64,000 nt of DNA from NCBI RefSeq assembly GCF_900187615.1, contig NZ_FYDO01000029.1:18292-82291 (forward strand), in the 5' to 3' direction. Source of the stretch: Pseudomonas sp. Irchel s3f7 (GTDB taxonomy: Bacteria > Pseudomonadota > Gammaproteobacteria > Pseudomonadales > Pseudomonadaceae). Shown in pieces: positions 41,998 to 50,927 of this stretch. Below the pieces are notes generated by a model that did not search any database, was not told where the DNA came from, and saw only the letters and a list, made by a program, of their open reading frames with translations. Position numbers and translations under genes: made by a program. Numbering within the stretch: the stretch's first letter is position 1; the number at the start of each line of letters is the position of its first letter.

Positions 41998-44055
41998 ATG
42001 CAGGCTTTTTTATCACCGGGGATCGGGCTGCTGGGGCGGTTTGGCTTCGCACGCAAATTTCAGCTGTTGTTTCTACTGTTTATCCTGCCACTGGCCGGCA
42101 GCCTGTGGATGATCGGCCTGGACTACCGCGACAAACTGAACCTGATCAGCGGCGAACGCGCCGGGGTACGCCAGCTGCTCGCGCTCGATGCGCTGGACAA
42201 TCTGCTCTCCGCCCAACGCGATCGTGCCGCCCGTTGGCGCGCGACTGAAACCAATCGCCAACCAACGCCCGCGACACTCGCTGCGATGGCCGCGTTTGAT
42301 GCCGTTCAGCCCGCTGTCACTCAAGCCACCTCGGAGCTGGGCAGCACCTTGCAAACAGAAGGTGCCGAAAACGAAATCCTGACCCGCTACCAAACCCTGC
42401 AAACCGCCCTCGCCGGCCTCGACTCGAAAAGCCTCGGCAGCGTGGGTTGGTGGCCGGACGGTTATGATCGCTTCACCCGCGCCTTGAGCGCCCTGCAAGC
42501 ATTGCGCGAACAGATCGTGATGGATAACCGCCTGACGCTCGCGCCGTGGCTGGAAACGTATTTGCTGACGCAGATTTCCACCCAGCACGCACCGGACCTG
42601 ATCGAGCGTGTCGGTCGCTTGGCAGCGGTGGGCCAGGCGTCAGTGGTGTCCGGGCAGTTCACCCTGCAAAGTCGTTTGCAATTGCGCGACTTGCGCAGCC
42701 GCATTGGCGACGCACGGGAACAGCTGGTCAAAACGGCGGGGTTGCTCGAAGCGCGGTTGCCTGACGAGCTGCAAACCTGGAGCGGGCAGTATCAGGACAG
42801 TCTCAAACACCTTGATGCAGGCCTGAAGGTTCTTGATGACGGCGTCTTCGGCGGCAGCATCACCCTCAAGCCCGACGACTTCGAGCGCAGTCTCGATGCG
42901 TTGCTCGCTGACCTCGCCTCGCTACGCCAGCAGTCGCTGGTGTCGCTGGATCAACGCCTGGATTTTTACCATGACTCGGCGATCCGTCAGTTCATCGTTG
43001 TGGCGACCACGTTAGGCTGCCTGCTGCTGGCAGCGCTGTATCTGTTCATCTGCTTGCAGGCGTCGATCCGGCGCAGCGCCAGCGGCATCACCGTGCTCGC
43101 TGAAGCCTTGCGCGACGGCAATCTGAGCGTGCAGGTGCCCGTTCAGGGCCGGGACGAACTGGCGGCCATCAGCACCGCCCTGAACGTCGCCGTGGTGCAA
43201 CTTCGTACCAGTCTGCAAGGGGTGGATCACGAAACCCTGCAATTGAGCAACGCGGTGCAAACCCTCAATCATCATTCCAGCGATGCTTTGGGTGAAGTCG
43301 AAGCCCAGCAATTGCAGATCAGCCAGATTGCCGCTGCAGCAACGCAATTGGCCGCGACCTCTCAAGGCGTGGCGCACAGTTGTGAACAGGCCTCCGGCAG
43401 CGCTCAGAATACCCGCCGCATTGCCGCTGACAGCAGCCGAGACAGTCAACGCACTACCGCGAGCATCCAGCAGCTCAATCAACGCCTGAGCGAAACGGCG
43501 GCGGCGCTCGGCCGGGTCAGTGAGCAAGGGCAACAGATTCAACTGGTGGTCGACACCATTCGCGGCGTCGCCGAGCAGACCAATCTGCTGGCGTTGAACG
43601 CCGCTATTGAAGCGGCACGCGCTGGTGAACAGGGTCGCGGTTTTGCGGTGGTGGCCGATGAAGTGCGCAGCCTGTCGCAACGTACGCAATCGTCGACCGC
43701 GCAGATTGCCGGCACCGTAGATAGCCTGCGCAACACGGTGAACGAAGCCGTCAGCCTGATGGAAGCCGCTTGTGGCCAGGCACAATCCGATGCACAAGCG
43801 GTGACCGGTCTTGGCGAACGTTTGGGGGAAATCGCCAGCGCCGTGCAGAGCGTCACCGACACCCTGGCGCAGATCGCCACGGCGGTAGAGGAACAAGCCA
43901 GCACGGCCGATGAGGTCAGCAGCAACATCCAGCAAGTCGATCAAGCGGCGCTACGTCTGCTCGAAGGTGCGCGTGCGGTGAACCAGGCAGCGGATACGTT
44001 GAGCCATGGCAGCAAGGCCTTGAGTGCCAATACGGGGAGATTTCAGCTCAATTGA
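41998..44055 (+). CDS. Methyl-accepting chemotaxis protein with periplasmic sensor
   Basis: The 685-residue protein has a first membrane helix at about 20-40 (LLFLLFILPLAGSLWMI), a long periplasmic region (about 41-320), a second helix at about 328-355 (FIVVATTLGCLLLAALYLFI), a HAMP domain, and the signalling tip with EQTNLLALNAAIEAARAGEQGRGFAVVADEVR (about 525-556, in parts). The ligand is unknown. I chose ATG 41998 because AGGAG is 9 bases upstream; an ATG at 41947 is in frame. It is followed by tRNA-Met. Confidence 0.9.
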   Translation: MQAFLSPGIGLLGRFGFARKFQLLFLLFILPLAGSLWMIGLDYRDKLNLISGERAGVRQLLALDALDNLLSAQRDRAARWRATETNRQPTPATLAAMAAFDAVQPAVTQATSELGSTLQTEGAENEILTRYQTLQTALAGLDSKSLGSVGWWPDGYDRFTRALSALQALREQIVMDNRLTLAPWLETYLLTQISTQHAPDLIERVGRLAAVGQASVVSGQFTLQSRLQLRDLRSRIGDAREQLVKTAGLLEARLPDELQTWSGQYQDSLKHLDAGLKVLDDGVFGGSITLKPDDFERSLDALLADLASLRQQSLVSLDQRLDFYHDSAIRQFIVVATTLGCLLLAALYLFICLQASIRRSASGITVLAEALRDGNLSVQVPVQGRDELAAISTALNVAVVQLRTSLQGVDHETLQLSNAVQTLNHHSSDALGEVEAQQLQISQIAAAATQLAATSQGVAHSCEQASGSAQNTRRIAADSSRDSQRTTASIQQLNQRLSETAAALGRVSEQGQQIQLVVDTIRGVAEQTNLLALNAAIEAARAGEQGRGFAVVADEVRSLSQRTQSSTAQIAGTVDSLRNTVNEAVSLMEAACGQAQSDAQAVTGLGERLGEIASAVQSVTDTLAQIATAVEEQASTADEVSSNIQQVDQAALRLLEGARAVNQAADTLSHGSKALSANTGRFQLN

Positions 44056-44131
44056 TGCCCTGCTCCGAGCTGTTTTTTCGGATCAGGAGGATAAGCGGTT
44101 GAAAGCGTAGAGAAATATTTTAGATTTGTGC

Positions 44132-44160
44132 TTGACGCATCCCCGTTCCCGGTGAATAAT
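44132..44160 (+). promoter_or_regulatory. Promoter of tRNA-Met
   Basis: TTGACG (44132-44137), 17-base spacer, AATAAT (44155-44160), 12 bases before the mature tRNA 5' end. Confidence 0.8.
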
Positions 44161-44171
44161 GCGCGCCACTT

Positions 44172-44248
44172 GGCTACATAGCTCAGTTGGTTAGAGCATA
44201 GCATTCATAATGCTGGGGTCCGGGGTTCAAGTCCCTGTGTAGCCACCA
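44172..44248 (+). tRNA. tRNA-Met (anticodon CAT), elongator type
   Basis: Acceptor GGCTACA / TGTAGCC, anticodon arm TAGCA-TTCATAA-TGCTG, T arm with GGTTCAAGTCC, and CCA encoded at the 3' end. The 5' G paired with C (no C-A mismatch) and overall resemblance to E. coli tRNA-Met(m) indicate elongator, not initiator. Confidence 0.96.
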
Positions 44249-44534
44249 AGTACTAAAAACGGCTTACCGAAAGGTAAGCCGTTTTTTTATGCCTCGAGAA
44301 AAGTACGCTGCGGCGACAGAAAATCCTGTGCCGCCGTATTGAAGTTATCGCATCGGATTTCGAATGGCTGCCAAGGCAGACAGGGGCAAGTCCCCTCCCC
44401 CCGTGGCAGCAGAAACATCATTGCCCGCGAAGGCGTTCGATAAAGCCTGCAATTCGACCGCAAGAATCGCCGCCGGCGTGATGAACTGCGGTGCCAGGCA
44501 AGCCGGCACCGCAGTGATCGAGCCTTGAATCGAA
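44249..44534. other. Gap between tRNA-Met and the DUF2817 gene
   Basis: The left end holds the tRNA terminator. On the minus strand a frame ending at TAA 44345 is open for about 60 codons back to about 44525 (RNPMR at its end, GGGDLPLSALAAI before it) but has no convincing start or ribosome site. I see nothing else supportable. Confidence 0.4.
44255..44288 (+). terminator. Terminator of tRNA-Met
   Basis: AAAAACGGCTTACC-GAAA-GGTAAGCCGTTTTTTT, a perfect stem with a tetraloop and T-run. Confidence 0.93.
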
Positions 44535-45644
44535 TCAGCGACGGACAGTCGGCAATGCCGACAACGCCCGCTCCCAGATCTGCCAGGTCCGCAGCCAGAC
44601 CATCGCCTGCCAATCGCTGTCGGCGGGATAGAACTGCTCCAACAGGTTCAGCTTGATTGCTCGCCCCACGGCGTCAGTCGGGTTGCCATGCAGATGCAGC
44701 CAGTGGTCATCGCGCAGATGCCGGTGAACGTCCGGTCCCGGGTAGGTCCCGCACTCGATGACAAACGGCATCAGCCGCACTTGCGGCAACGCATCGAGCA
44801 GCGCCTGTGAGGTGTAACCGGTGGCTGTTGCAGCCACCCCGGTTTCGCTCGTGGTGTCGGCTCCGGTTTGCAAGCTGTAGAGCCACGGCCCGTAAATCGC
44901 CTGCGCATCCTTCAGCCCCGGATACGTGGACTCAGTGATGGTCAGCAACATCGGATGACCGTACTCACCCGCGCCCGTGTGCAAGTCGAAACACATCGCG
45001 GCCTCAGCGTGGGCCATGTGCTTTTGCATGATCTGGTGCAGCGTGCGGTTCGACCAGCTCGGCGCCAGCCCGCCGTAGAACAGGCCATCGGAATGAGCAT
45101 GCTGCCCGCCCTCGACAATCGACATCACCGCCGCCCAGCCATGTTGCTGGATTTGCTCGTCAAGCAAGGCATCGACACGCTCACGCTCGGGGCCGTGCAA
45201 TTGCGCGCAGGCGTAGATTTCATGCAGCGTGTTGTAGGCCTGGTTGTCCGGCAGCGGGCACTGAAAGTTCAGGTGATTGCGATTGAGGTCGATGTTGTCT
45301 TCGTTGACCCGACGCAGCCACGCCATGCCCCAAGGGTTGATCGCATGGATCATCACCACGGCGACATCCGTCGGTAAGGAACGCTTGCCCAGCTCCTGCA
45401 ACCATTTGGTCTGACAGCCCGAACCGTAGAAACCTTCGACCCCGTGGGTACCGCTCAACGCGATGAGCAGCCGCTTGGCCGCTGGATCTCCCAGCACCGC
45501 GACATCGGTGCTCAAGGATTCGCCGAACGGCCCCTGGAGCGGATGGGGATACTCGGTCAGCGTCGCGCCAGCATCGGTCGCAGCCGCGAGAAACTGTTCG
45601 CGCTGGGTGCGATAGCTGGGCTGGGTTGGGAACTCGGTCTGCAT
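44535..45644 (-). CDS. DUF2817 family protein, M14-like metallopeptidase
   Basis: The 369-residue protein has SGTHGVEGFYGSG (about 71-83) with a His/Glu pair as in zinc carboxypeptidases, HAINPWGMAWLRRVNEDNID and LNRN (about 100-125), and DLHTGAGEYGHP (about 218-229). These match DUF2817, related to M14 peptidases and AstE/AspA deacylases. ATG 45644 follows AAGAGGCAGAC. Likely cleaves an amide bond of a small compound; the substrate is unknown. Confidence 0.85.
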   Translation of the reverse strand: MQTEFPTQPSYRTQREQFLAAATDAGATLTEYPHPLQGPFGESLSTDVAVLGDPAAKRLLIALSGTHGVEGFYGSGCQTKWLQELGKRSLPTDVAVVMIHAINPWGMAWLRRVNEDNIDLNRNHLNFQCPLPDNQAYNTLHEIYACAQLHGPERERVDALLDEQIQQHGWAAVMSIVEGGQHAHSDGLFYGGLAPSWSNRTLHQIMQKHMAHAEAAMCFDLHTGAGEYGHPMLLTITESTYPGLKDAQAIYGPWLYSLQTGADTTSETGVAATATGYTSQALLDALPQVRLMPFVIECGTYPGPDVHRHLRDDHWLHLHGNPTDAVGRAIKLNLLEQFYPADSDWQAMVWLRTWQIWERALSALPTVRR

Positions 45645-45809
45645 GTCTGCCTCTTGTTGATCTTCTGGCTGCCTGGTGCAAACGACCCTACAGAAAATCC
45701 CACCGCTCATGAAGGACAAAAGTACTTCAGCACAGGAACCGGTTTGCGTCACTCCCGGCCGGCCTTTAAAGTCCATTGATCTTGTATCCAACGGACGGAG
45801 TATTTTCGC

Positions 45810-47642
45810 GTGTTCTCAGCCTTTCATTTGAACCGCTTTCACCTGTCAGCCCTCGCGCTGGTCGCCAGTGCTTTAACCCTGGCTGCGTGTCACAACGCTT
45901 CGGCACCGACGCTGCCCGTCGCCCCCGAAAGCGCCTCGGGCTATCGCACCGACCTGCGCACCCGGCATGCCGAAAAATACATGGCGGCCGCCGCCAACCC
46001 GCTGGCCGCTGAAGCCGGGCGCGAGATGTTGCGTCGGGGCGGCTCGGCCATCGACGCGGCGATTGCGATGCAAGCCGTGTTGACGCTGGTCGAACCGCAA
46101 TCGTCGGGCATTGGTGGTGGCGCATTGATTGTGCTCTGGGATGGCAAATCCGTGCGCACCTACGACGGCCGCGAAACCGCGCCGGCCGGTGCCACCGAGA
46201 AGCTGTTCCTGCAAGCGGACGGGAAACCGATGGGGTTTACCCAAGCGCAGATTGGCGGTCGTTCCGTGGGGACGCCGGGCGTCTTGCGAGCTCTGGAACT
46301 GGCCCATCAAAAACACGGTCGCCTGCCTTGGGCGCAGCTGTTTGAACCGGCGATAAAACTCGCCGAACACGGCTTCGCCATTTCGCCGCGCCTGCATCAG
46401 TTGATTGCTGCGGACTCGTCCATGCAGCGCTCACCGGAAATGATGGCCTACTTTCTCAACGCCGATGGCAGCCCGAAAGCCGCTGGCGCCCTGCTGAAGA
46501 ATCCGGCCCTGGCCACGGTGTTCAAACGCATTGCCCATGAAGGTCCCGATGCCCTCTACAAAGGCCCTGTCGCCCAAGAGATCGTGGCCAAGGTTCAAGG
46601 CCACAGCAACCCGGGAAGTCTGACCCTGAGCGATCTCAGTGGCTATCAGGCCAAGGAACGCGCGCCGCTGTGTACCGACTACAAACGCTGGCAGGTTTGC
46701 GGCATGCCGCCGCCGTCGTCGGGCGGCATTGCCGTGGCGCAAATCCTGGGCACGCTGCAAGCCCTGGAAACTCGCAATCAACGTTTGGCCCTGGCGTCGA
46801 TGAAACCGGTTAAATCCGATTTCCCGGCCGGTATCGAGCCAACCCCGCAAGCCGTGCACCTGATCGCCGAAGCCGAGCGTCTGGCCTACGCCGACCGCGC
46901 ACAATACCTGGCCGATAGCGACTTCGTGCCCGTCCCGGTCAAAGGCCTGGTCGATCCGGCTTACCTCGCCAGCCGCGCCGCCCTGATCGGCGATCGCAGC
47001 ATGGGCACCGCCAAACCCGGCACGCCACCGGGCATTCAGGTTGCCTACGCGCCAGACCGTTCGCCGTTGCGCATCTCCACCTCGCAAGTGGTGGCGGTCG
47101 ATGACGCCGGCGGCGCTGTGTCCATGACCACCACCATCGAGTCCGCGTTCGGCTCACACGTGATGGTTCAGGGTTTTCTGCTCAACAACGAAATGACCGA
47201 CTTCTCGTTCATCCCTGAAGAGAACGGGCAGAAAGTCGCCAATCGCGTCGAACCCGGCAAACGCCCACGCTCCTCCATGGCTCCGACCCTGATCTTCGAC
47301 CGCCAGAGCGGTGAATTCCTTGCCACCGTCGGTTCTCCCGGTGGTTCGCAAATCATCGAATACGTCGCCAAATCCACCATCGGCCTGCTCGACTGGAACC
47401 TCGATGCACAAGCCGCCATCAACCTGCCCAACTTCGGCAGCCGCAACGGCCCCACCGAACTCGAACGCGGCCAATTCAGCCCGGCGCTGATTCAAGCGTT
47501 GAAGGACAAAGGGCACACGGTGAATGAAATCGACATGACCAGCGGCACCCAGGCGATTGTTCGCGTGAAGGATGCGCAAGGGAAGGCATCACTGGCAGGT
47601 GGCGCGGATCCACGGCGTGAAGGGCAGGCGCTGGGGGATTGA
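45810..47642 (+). CDS. ggt: Gamma-glutamyltransferase
   Basis: The 610-residue enzyme is exported as a lipoprotein (lipobox LAAC near residue 27) and self-cleaves into two subunits. The cleavage-site Thr is at about residue 440 in GGAVSMTTTIESAFGSHVM, and the substrate-binding GSPGGSQIIEYV is near 510. It hydrolyses glutathione or transfers its gamma-glutamyl group in the periplasm. Start is GTG 45810 with GGAG 10 bases before; N-terminal lipidation is unusual for Ggt but visible. Terminator follows. Confidence 0.95.
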   Translation: MFSAFHLNRFHLSALALVASALTLAACHNASAPTLPVAPESASGYRTDLRTRHAEKYMAAAANPLAAEAGREMLRRGGSAIDAAIAMQAVLTLVEPQSSGIGGGALIVLWDGKSVRTYDGRETAPAGATEKLFLQADGKPMGFTQAQIGGRSVGTPGVLRALELAHQKHGRLPWAQLFEPAIKLAEHGFAISPRLHQLIAADSSMQRSPEMMAYFLNADGSPKAAGALLKNPALATVFKRIAHEGPDALYKGPVAQEIVAKVQGHSNPGSLTLSDLSGYQAKERAPLCTDYKRWQVCGMPPPSSGGIAVAQILGTLQALETRNQRLALASMKPVKSDFPAGIEPTPQAVHLIAEAERLAYADRAQYLADSDFVPVPVKGLVDPAYLASRAALIGDRSMGTAKPGTPPGIQVAYAPDRSPLRISTSQVVAVDDAGGAVSMTTTIESAFGSHVMVQGFLLNNEMTDFSFIPEENGQKVANRVEPGKRPRSSMAPTLIFDRQSGEFLATVGSPGGSQIIEYVAKSTIGLLDWNLDAQAAINLPNFGSRNGPTELERGQFSPALIQALKDKGHTVNEIDMTSGTQAIVRVKDAQGKASLAGGADPRREGQALGD

Positions 47643-47660
47643 ACCGTACGCAGGGATGAG

Positions 47661-47692
47661 AAAGGGCTTACCGGTTGGTAGGCCCTTTTTTT
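47661..47692 (+). terminator. Rho-independent terminator of ggt
   Basis: AAAGGGCTTACC-GGTT-GGTAGGCCCTTT, 12 bp with one wobble, then a T-run. Confidence 0.88.
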
Positions 47693-47723
47693 GGAGAGCA
47701 GATCCACTTGAGCACTCTCGCGC

Positions 47724-47987
47724 ATGATCACGCTTATCGAGGCCTACGAGGTAAAACAGTTTCCAGTCGACTTGCCGAATCCAATTGATGCAATCAAATT
47801 CCGCATGGAGCAATCCGGCCTGTCTGCTGCTGACCTTGCGCCAGCTATCGGCCGTACAAACCGTGTCTACGAAGTACTGAATGGCAAACGCGCATTAACG
47901 TTGCCGATGATCTGGAAGCTTCACGAACTGTTCGGAATACCAGCTCAAAGCCTGATCAAACCCGTCAAATGGTCACCAACTGATTAG
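47724..47987 (+). CDS. HigA-like antitoxin, N-terminally short and without a toxin gene
   Basis: The 87-residue protein (MITLIEAYEVKQFPVDLPNP start) matches the C-terminal two-thirds of HigA-type antitoxins: YEVKQFPVDLPNPIDAIKFRM and a helix-turn-helix (LSAADLAPAIGRTNRVYEVLNG, about 34-55). Usual HigA proteins of this type are about 130 residues, so the first 45 or so are missing, and a stop codon lies 5 codons before the ATG. No HigB-like frame is adjacent. Codon use is less GC-rich than neighbours. It overlaps the convergent PAS chemoreceptor gene by 23 bases. Likely remnant or an orphan regulator. Confidence 0.75.
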   Translation: MITLIEAYEVKQFPVDLPNPIDAIKFRMEQSGLSAADLAPAIGRTNRVYEVLNGKRALTLPMIWKLHELFGIPAQSLIKPVKWSPTD

Positions 47988-49284
47988 CAAACTGTCCCAC
48001 CGCGTTGACCACTTTCTGTGCGCCGTCCTGGATCTCGACAATCACCGTCCCCGCTTCCGCCGCCAGCGCCAGCCCCTGCTCGGCCTGAAGCTTGCCGTCA
48101 GTCATCAGGGCCACGGCATTGCGCGCCATGTCCTGGTTCTGACGCACCACGAGGACGATTTCGTCGGTGGCCTGGCTGGTGCGTGACGCCAATTGCCGGA
48201 CCTCATCTGCCACCACGGCAAAACCCCGACCTTGTTCACCCGCGCGGGCCGCTTCGATGGCCGCATTGAGCGCCAGCAAGTTGGTCTGTTCAGCGATGCC
48301 GCTGATGGTCTTGACGATGGTGCCGATCACCAGCGATTGCTCGTTCAACGCCTCGATACCATCGCCAGCGGTTTGCATGTGCCTGGCCAGGTCACGCATC
48401 ACATCGACTGCCTGGGTGACCACGGCATTGCCGCGCTGGGCACTCTGGTCGGTTTGCTGGGACGTGCTGTAGGCAATGTTGGCGGCTTCGGCGATGGCGT
48501 GTTCCTGATTGACCTGATCGGTGATGACCGTGGCGAATTTCACTACTTTGTACAGTTTGTTGTTGGCATCAACCACTGGGTTGTAGGAAGCCTCCAGCCA
48601 GACCATACGACCATGACTGTCGATCCGTTTGAAACGATCCGCCACGAATTCGCCCGCGTTCAGGCGACGCCAGAAATTCTGGTAATTGGGGCTGTTGTAC
48701 TCTTCTGGCAAGCAAAAGGTGCGGTGATGTTTGCCTTTGATCTGCGCCAGGCTGTAACCCATACCCGACAGAAAACGGTCATTGGCCGTCAGCACGTTGC
48801 CATTGAGGTCGAACTCGATCACCGCGGTGGACCGGACCAATGCACCGATCAGGTTCTCGTGTTCGCGGGAGGATTCGATGGTGCGCGTCAGGTCGCTGGA
48901 GTAAATCGAGAAGTGTTTGATCCGCCCGCTCGCGCAGCGCACCGGCTGGAAGATCGAACGCAGCCAGGCTTCCTTCCCAGTGCCGCGCAACAGGCGCACG
49001 GTGCCGGCAAAGTGCTCGCCGCGGATCAATGCGTTCTTGAAGCGCAGCTGGAATTCGTCGTGTTTCAAATGATCGGGAACCAGGTCGTCAATGTGCCGGC
49101 CGATCAAGTCGTTGCTCTTGTAATGCATCTCATCGAGGAAGTTCTGATTGACCGACTTGACCCGCCCCTCACTGTCGAGGGTCAGCACCAGCATTTCGCT
49201 TTCCAGACTTTCCTTCACTTGCTGAAGGCTGGAGAGTTCTTCACGAAGAGCCGACAGCTCCTGCTTCAAGCGTTTATTGAACAT
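47965..49284 (-). CDS. PAS-PAS-MCP signalling protein (BdlA/Aer-like), cytoplasmic
   Basis: The 439-residue protein has no membrane segment. A coiled-coil start (FNKRLKQELSALREELSSLQ) leads to two PAS domains (about 28-145 and 150-265) and a signalling tip EQTNLLALNAAIEAARAGEQ and GRGFAVVADEVRQLASR (about 335-372). This layout equals BdlA, which drives biofilm dispersal, and cytoplasmic receptors such as Aer. Which is not decidable. ATG 49284 begins the coiled coil; a further ATG at 49332 is in frame. Confidence 0.87.
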   Translation of the reverse strand: MFNKRLKQELSALREELSSLQQVKESLESEMLVLTLDSEGRVKSVNQNFLDEMHYKSNDLIGRHIDDLVPDHLKHDEFQLRFKNALIRGEHFAGTVRLLRGTGKEAWLRSIFQPVRCASGRIKHFSIYSSDLTRTIESSREHENLIGALVRSTAVIEFDLNGNVLTANDRFLSGMGYSLAQIKGKHHRTFCLPEEYNSPNYQNFWRRLNAGEFVADRFKRIDSHGRMVWLEASYNPVVDANNKLYKVVKFATVITDQVNQEHAIAEAANIAYSTSQQTDQSAQRGNAVVTQAVDVMRDLARHMQTAGDGIEALNEQSLVIGTIVKTISGIAEQTNLLALNAAIEAARAGEQGRGFAVVADEVRQLASRTSQATDEIVLVVRQNQDMARNAVALMTDGKLQAEQGLALAAEAGTVIVEIQDGAQKVVNAVGQFANQLVTI

Positions 49285-49413
49285 GGGAAAGCACCGATGG
49301 ACAGGGTAGAAAGCGACATGCAACCTAGCCATCGGCCTTGTAGATCTTTTCTGAAGAGCGCTTCAGCTTTGTCCTACAAAAATAAAATCCATCACCTTCT
49401 GCAATCCCGCCAC

Positions 49414-50727
49414 TCAGGCAACCTCGGTCGCCGCGCAACGCCCGAGGCTGGGCATGCGCGCACCGAAATACGCTGCGCTACTCACGCCCACCGCCCCCAT
49501 CACCGCACTGAACATCACACAGACCCATGGGCTCCACGGCATCAGACCGATCAGCAGCAACGGTGTGACACTCGCCCAGGCGGCGTAGGCAATGTTGTAG
49601 GTGAAGGAAATGCCTGACACACGAACTCGCGCCGGAAACAGGTTGACCATTACCGACGGCACCGCGCCCACCACGCCACAGCAAAGACCCGCAATCACGT
49701 AGGCGAGACCGATCCAGTCACCGCCCGTGATCAGACAACCGTAAAGCACGCCAATCCCCAGCGGCAGCAACAGGCTATAGAGCATCACCGTGCGCCAGGC
49801 GCCGATTCGGTCGACCAGCAACCCGGCGAATACGCAGCCAATGTTCAGAAAAACGATGCCCAACGCACTCAGGCCGAAGGTAAGACTGGCCGTCATGCCA
49901 AAGGCTTTCTGCATCATGGTCGGGGTGATGACCACGAACACCACCACCGCCGAAGTCAGCACACAGGTGAGGATCATGGCCGGCAGCATGGCCAGGCGAT
50001 GCTCACGCAGAACTGTGCGCAACGGCAGCTCGGCCGCGGTTTCGCGCTGCGCCTGCATGGCCATGAACACTGGCGTTTCGTTGAGCCAGCGGCGCAACCA
50101 GACGCCAATCACGCCGAACACACCACCCAACAGGAACGGGTAGCGCCAGGCGTAATCGAGAATTTCCACCGGTGTGAACGCCTGCGCCAGAAAAGTCGCG
50201 GTCAACGCACCGATCAAGTAACCAAACGTCAGCCCCGCCTGCAAAAAGCCCAGGGCATAACCGCGATGACCCACCGGCGCATGCTCGGCGACAAACACCC
50301 AGGCACTCGGCACTTCGCCGCCCACCGCCGCCCCCTGAAGCACGCGCAGCACCAACAGCAGCAACGGTGCGAAATAGCCGATCTGGGCGTAGGTCGGCAT
50401 GATCCCGATCAGCAGGCACGGCAGCGCCATCATCAGGATGCTCAGGCTGAAGACCTTCTTGCGTCCCAGTCGATCGGCGAAATGCGCCATCAGGATTCCG
50501 CCCAGCGGCCGCGCCAGATACCCGGTGACGAAGATCCCGAAACTCTGCAGCAACCGCAGCCATTCGGGCATTTCCGGTGGGAAGAACAGCTGGCTCAACG
50601 TCAGCGCGAAAAACACGAAAATGATGAAGTCGTAGATTTCCAGCGCCCCGCCAAGGGCCGCAAGCCCCAGGGTCTTGTAGTCCGAGCGGCTGAACGGCGC
50701 CGGGCGCGAATCGGTGTTGGCAGTCAT
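49414..50727 (-). CDS. MFS transporter, metabolite:H+ symporter type
   Basis: The 437-residue protein has 12 membrane segments. LEIYDFIIFVFFA near residue 29 and GYLARPLGGILMAHFADRLGRKK near 69-91 are typical of the metabolite-H+ symporter (ProP/KgtP/CitH) group of MFS. The substrate is unknown. ATG 50727 is the usual start in MTANTDSRP. Divergent from the short-chain fatty acid transporter. Confidence 0.85.
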   Translation of the reverse strand: MTANTDSRPAPFSRSDYKTLGLAALGGALEIYDFIIFVFFALTLSQLFFPPEMPEWLRLLQSFGIFVTGYLARPLGGILMAHFADRLGRKKVFSLSILMMALPCLLIGIMPTYAQIGYFAPLLLLVLRVLQGAAVGGEVPSAWVFVAEHAPVGHRGYALGFLQAGLTFGYLIGALTATFLAQAFTPVEILDYAWRYPFLLGGVFGVIGVWLRRWLNETPVFMAMQAQRETAAELPLRTVLREHRLAMLPAMILTCVLTSAVVVFVVITPTMMQKAFGMTASLTFGLSALGIVFLNIGCVFAGLLVDRIGAWRTVMLYSLLLPLGIGVLYGCLITGGDWIGLAYVIAGLCCGVVGAVPSVMVNLFPARVRVSGISFTYNIAYAAWASVTPLLLIGLMPWSPWVCVMFSAVMGAVGVSSAAYFGARMPSLGRCAATEVA

Positions 50728-50927
50728 GAAAAAGAACTCTGGCAGGCAAAAACCAAGGCGCTCATGGTCTACGCAAACGCGCCGACGGACAACCCGTTAG
50801 ACCAAAGTCGCATAGCCGCAAATCAGCCCCGCAAAAATTGTCGGTGTGAATTAATGTTGCCGTCTGTCGGGACGGGCCGGTGCGGCCCGCATGACCACAA
50901 CAAACATAAAAAATCCGAGGTACCCCC

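Noticed and set aside
44345..44525. Minus-strand 60-codon frame in the tRNA-Met/DUF2817 gap
   Set aside because: No start codon with a ribosome site and no recognised family; may be a remnant, but unsupported.
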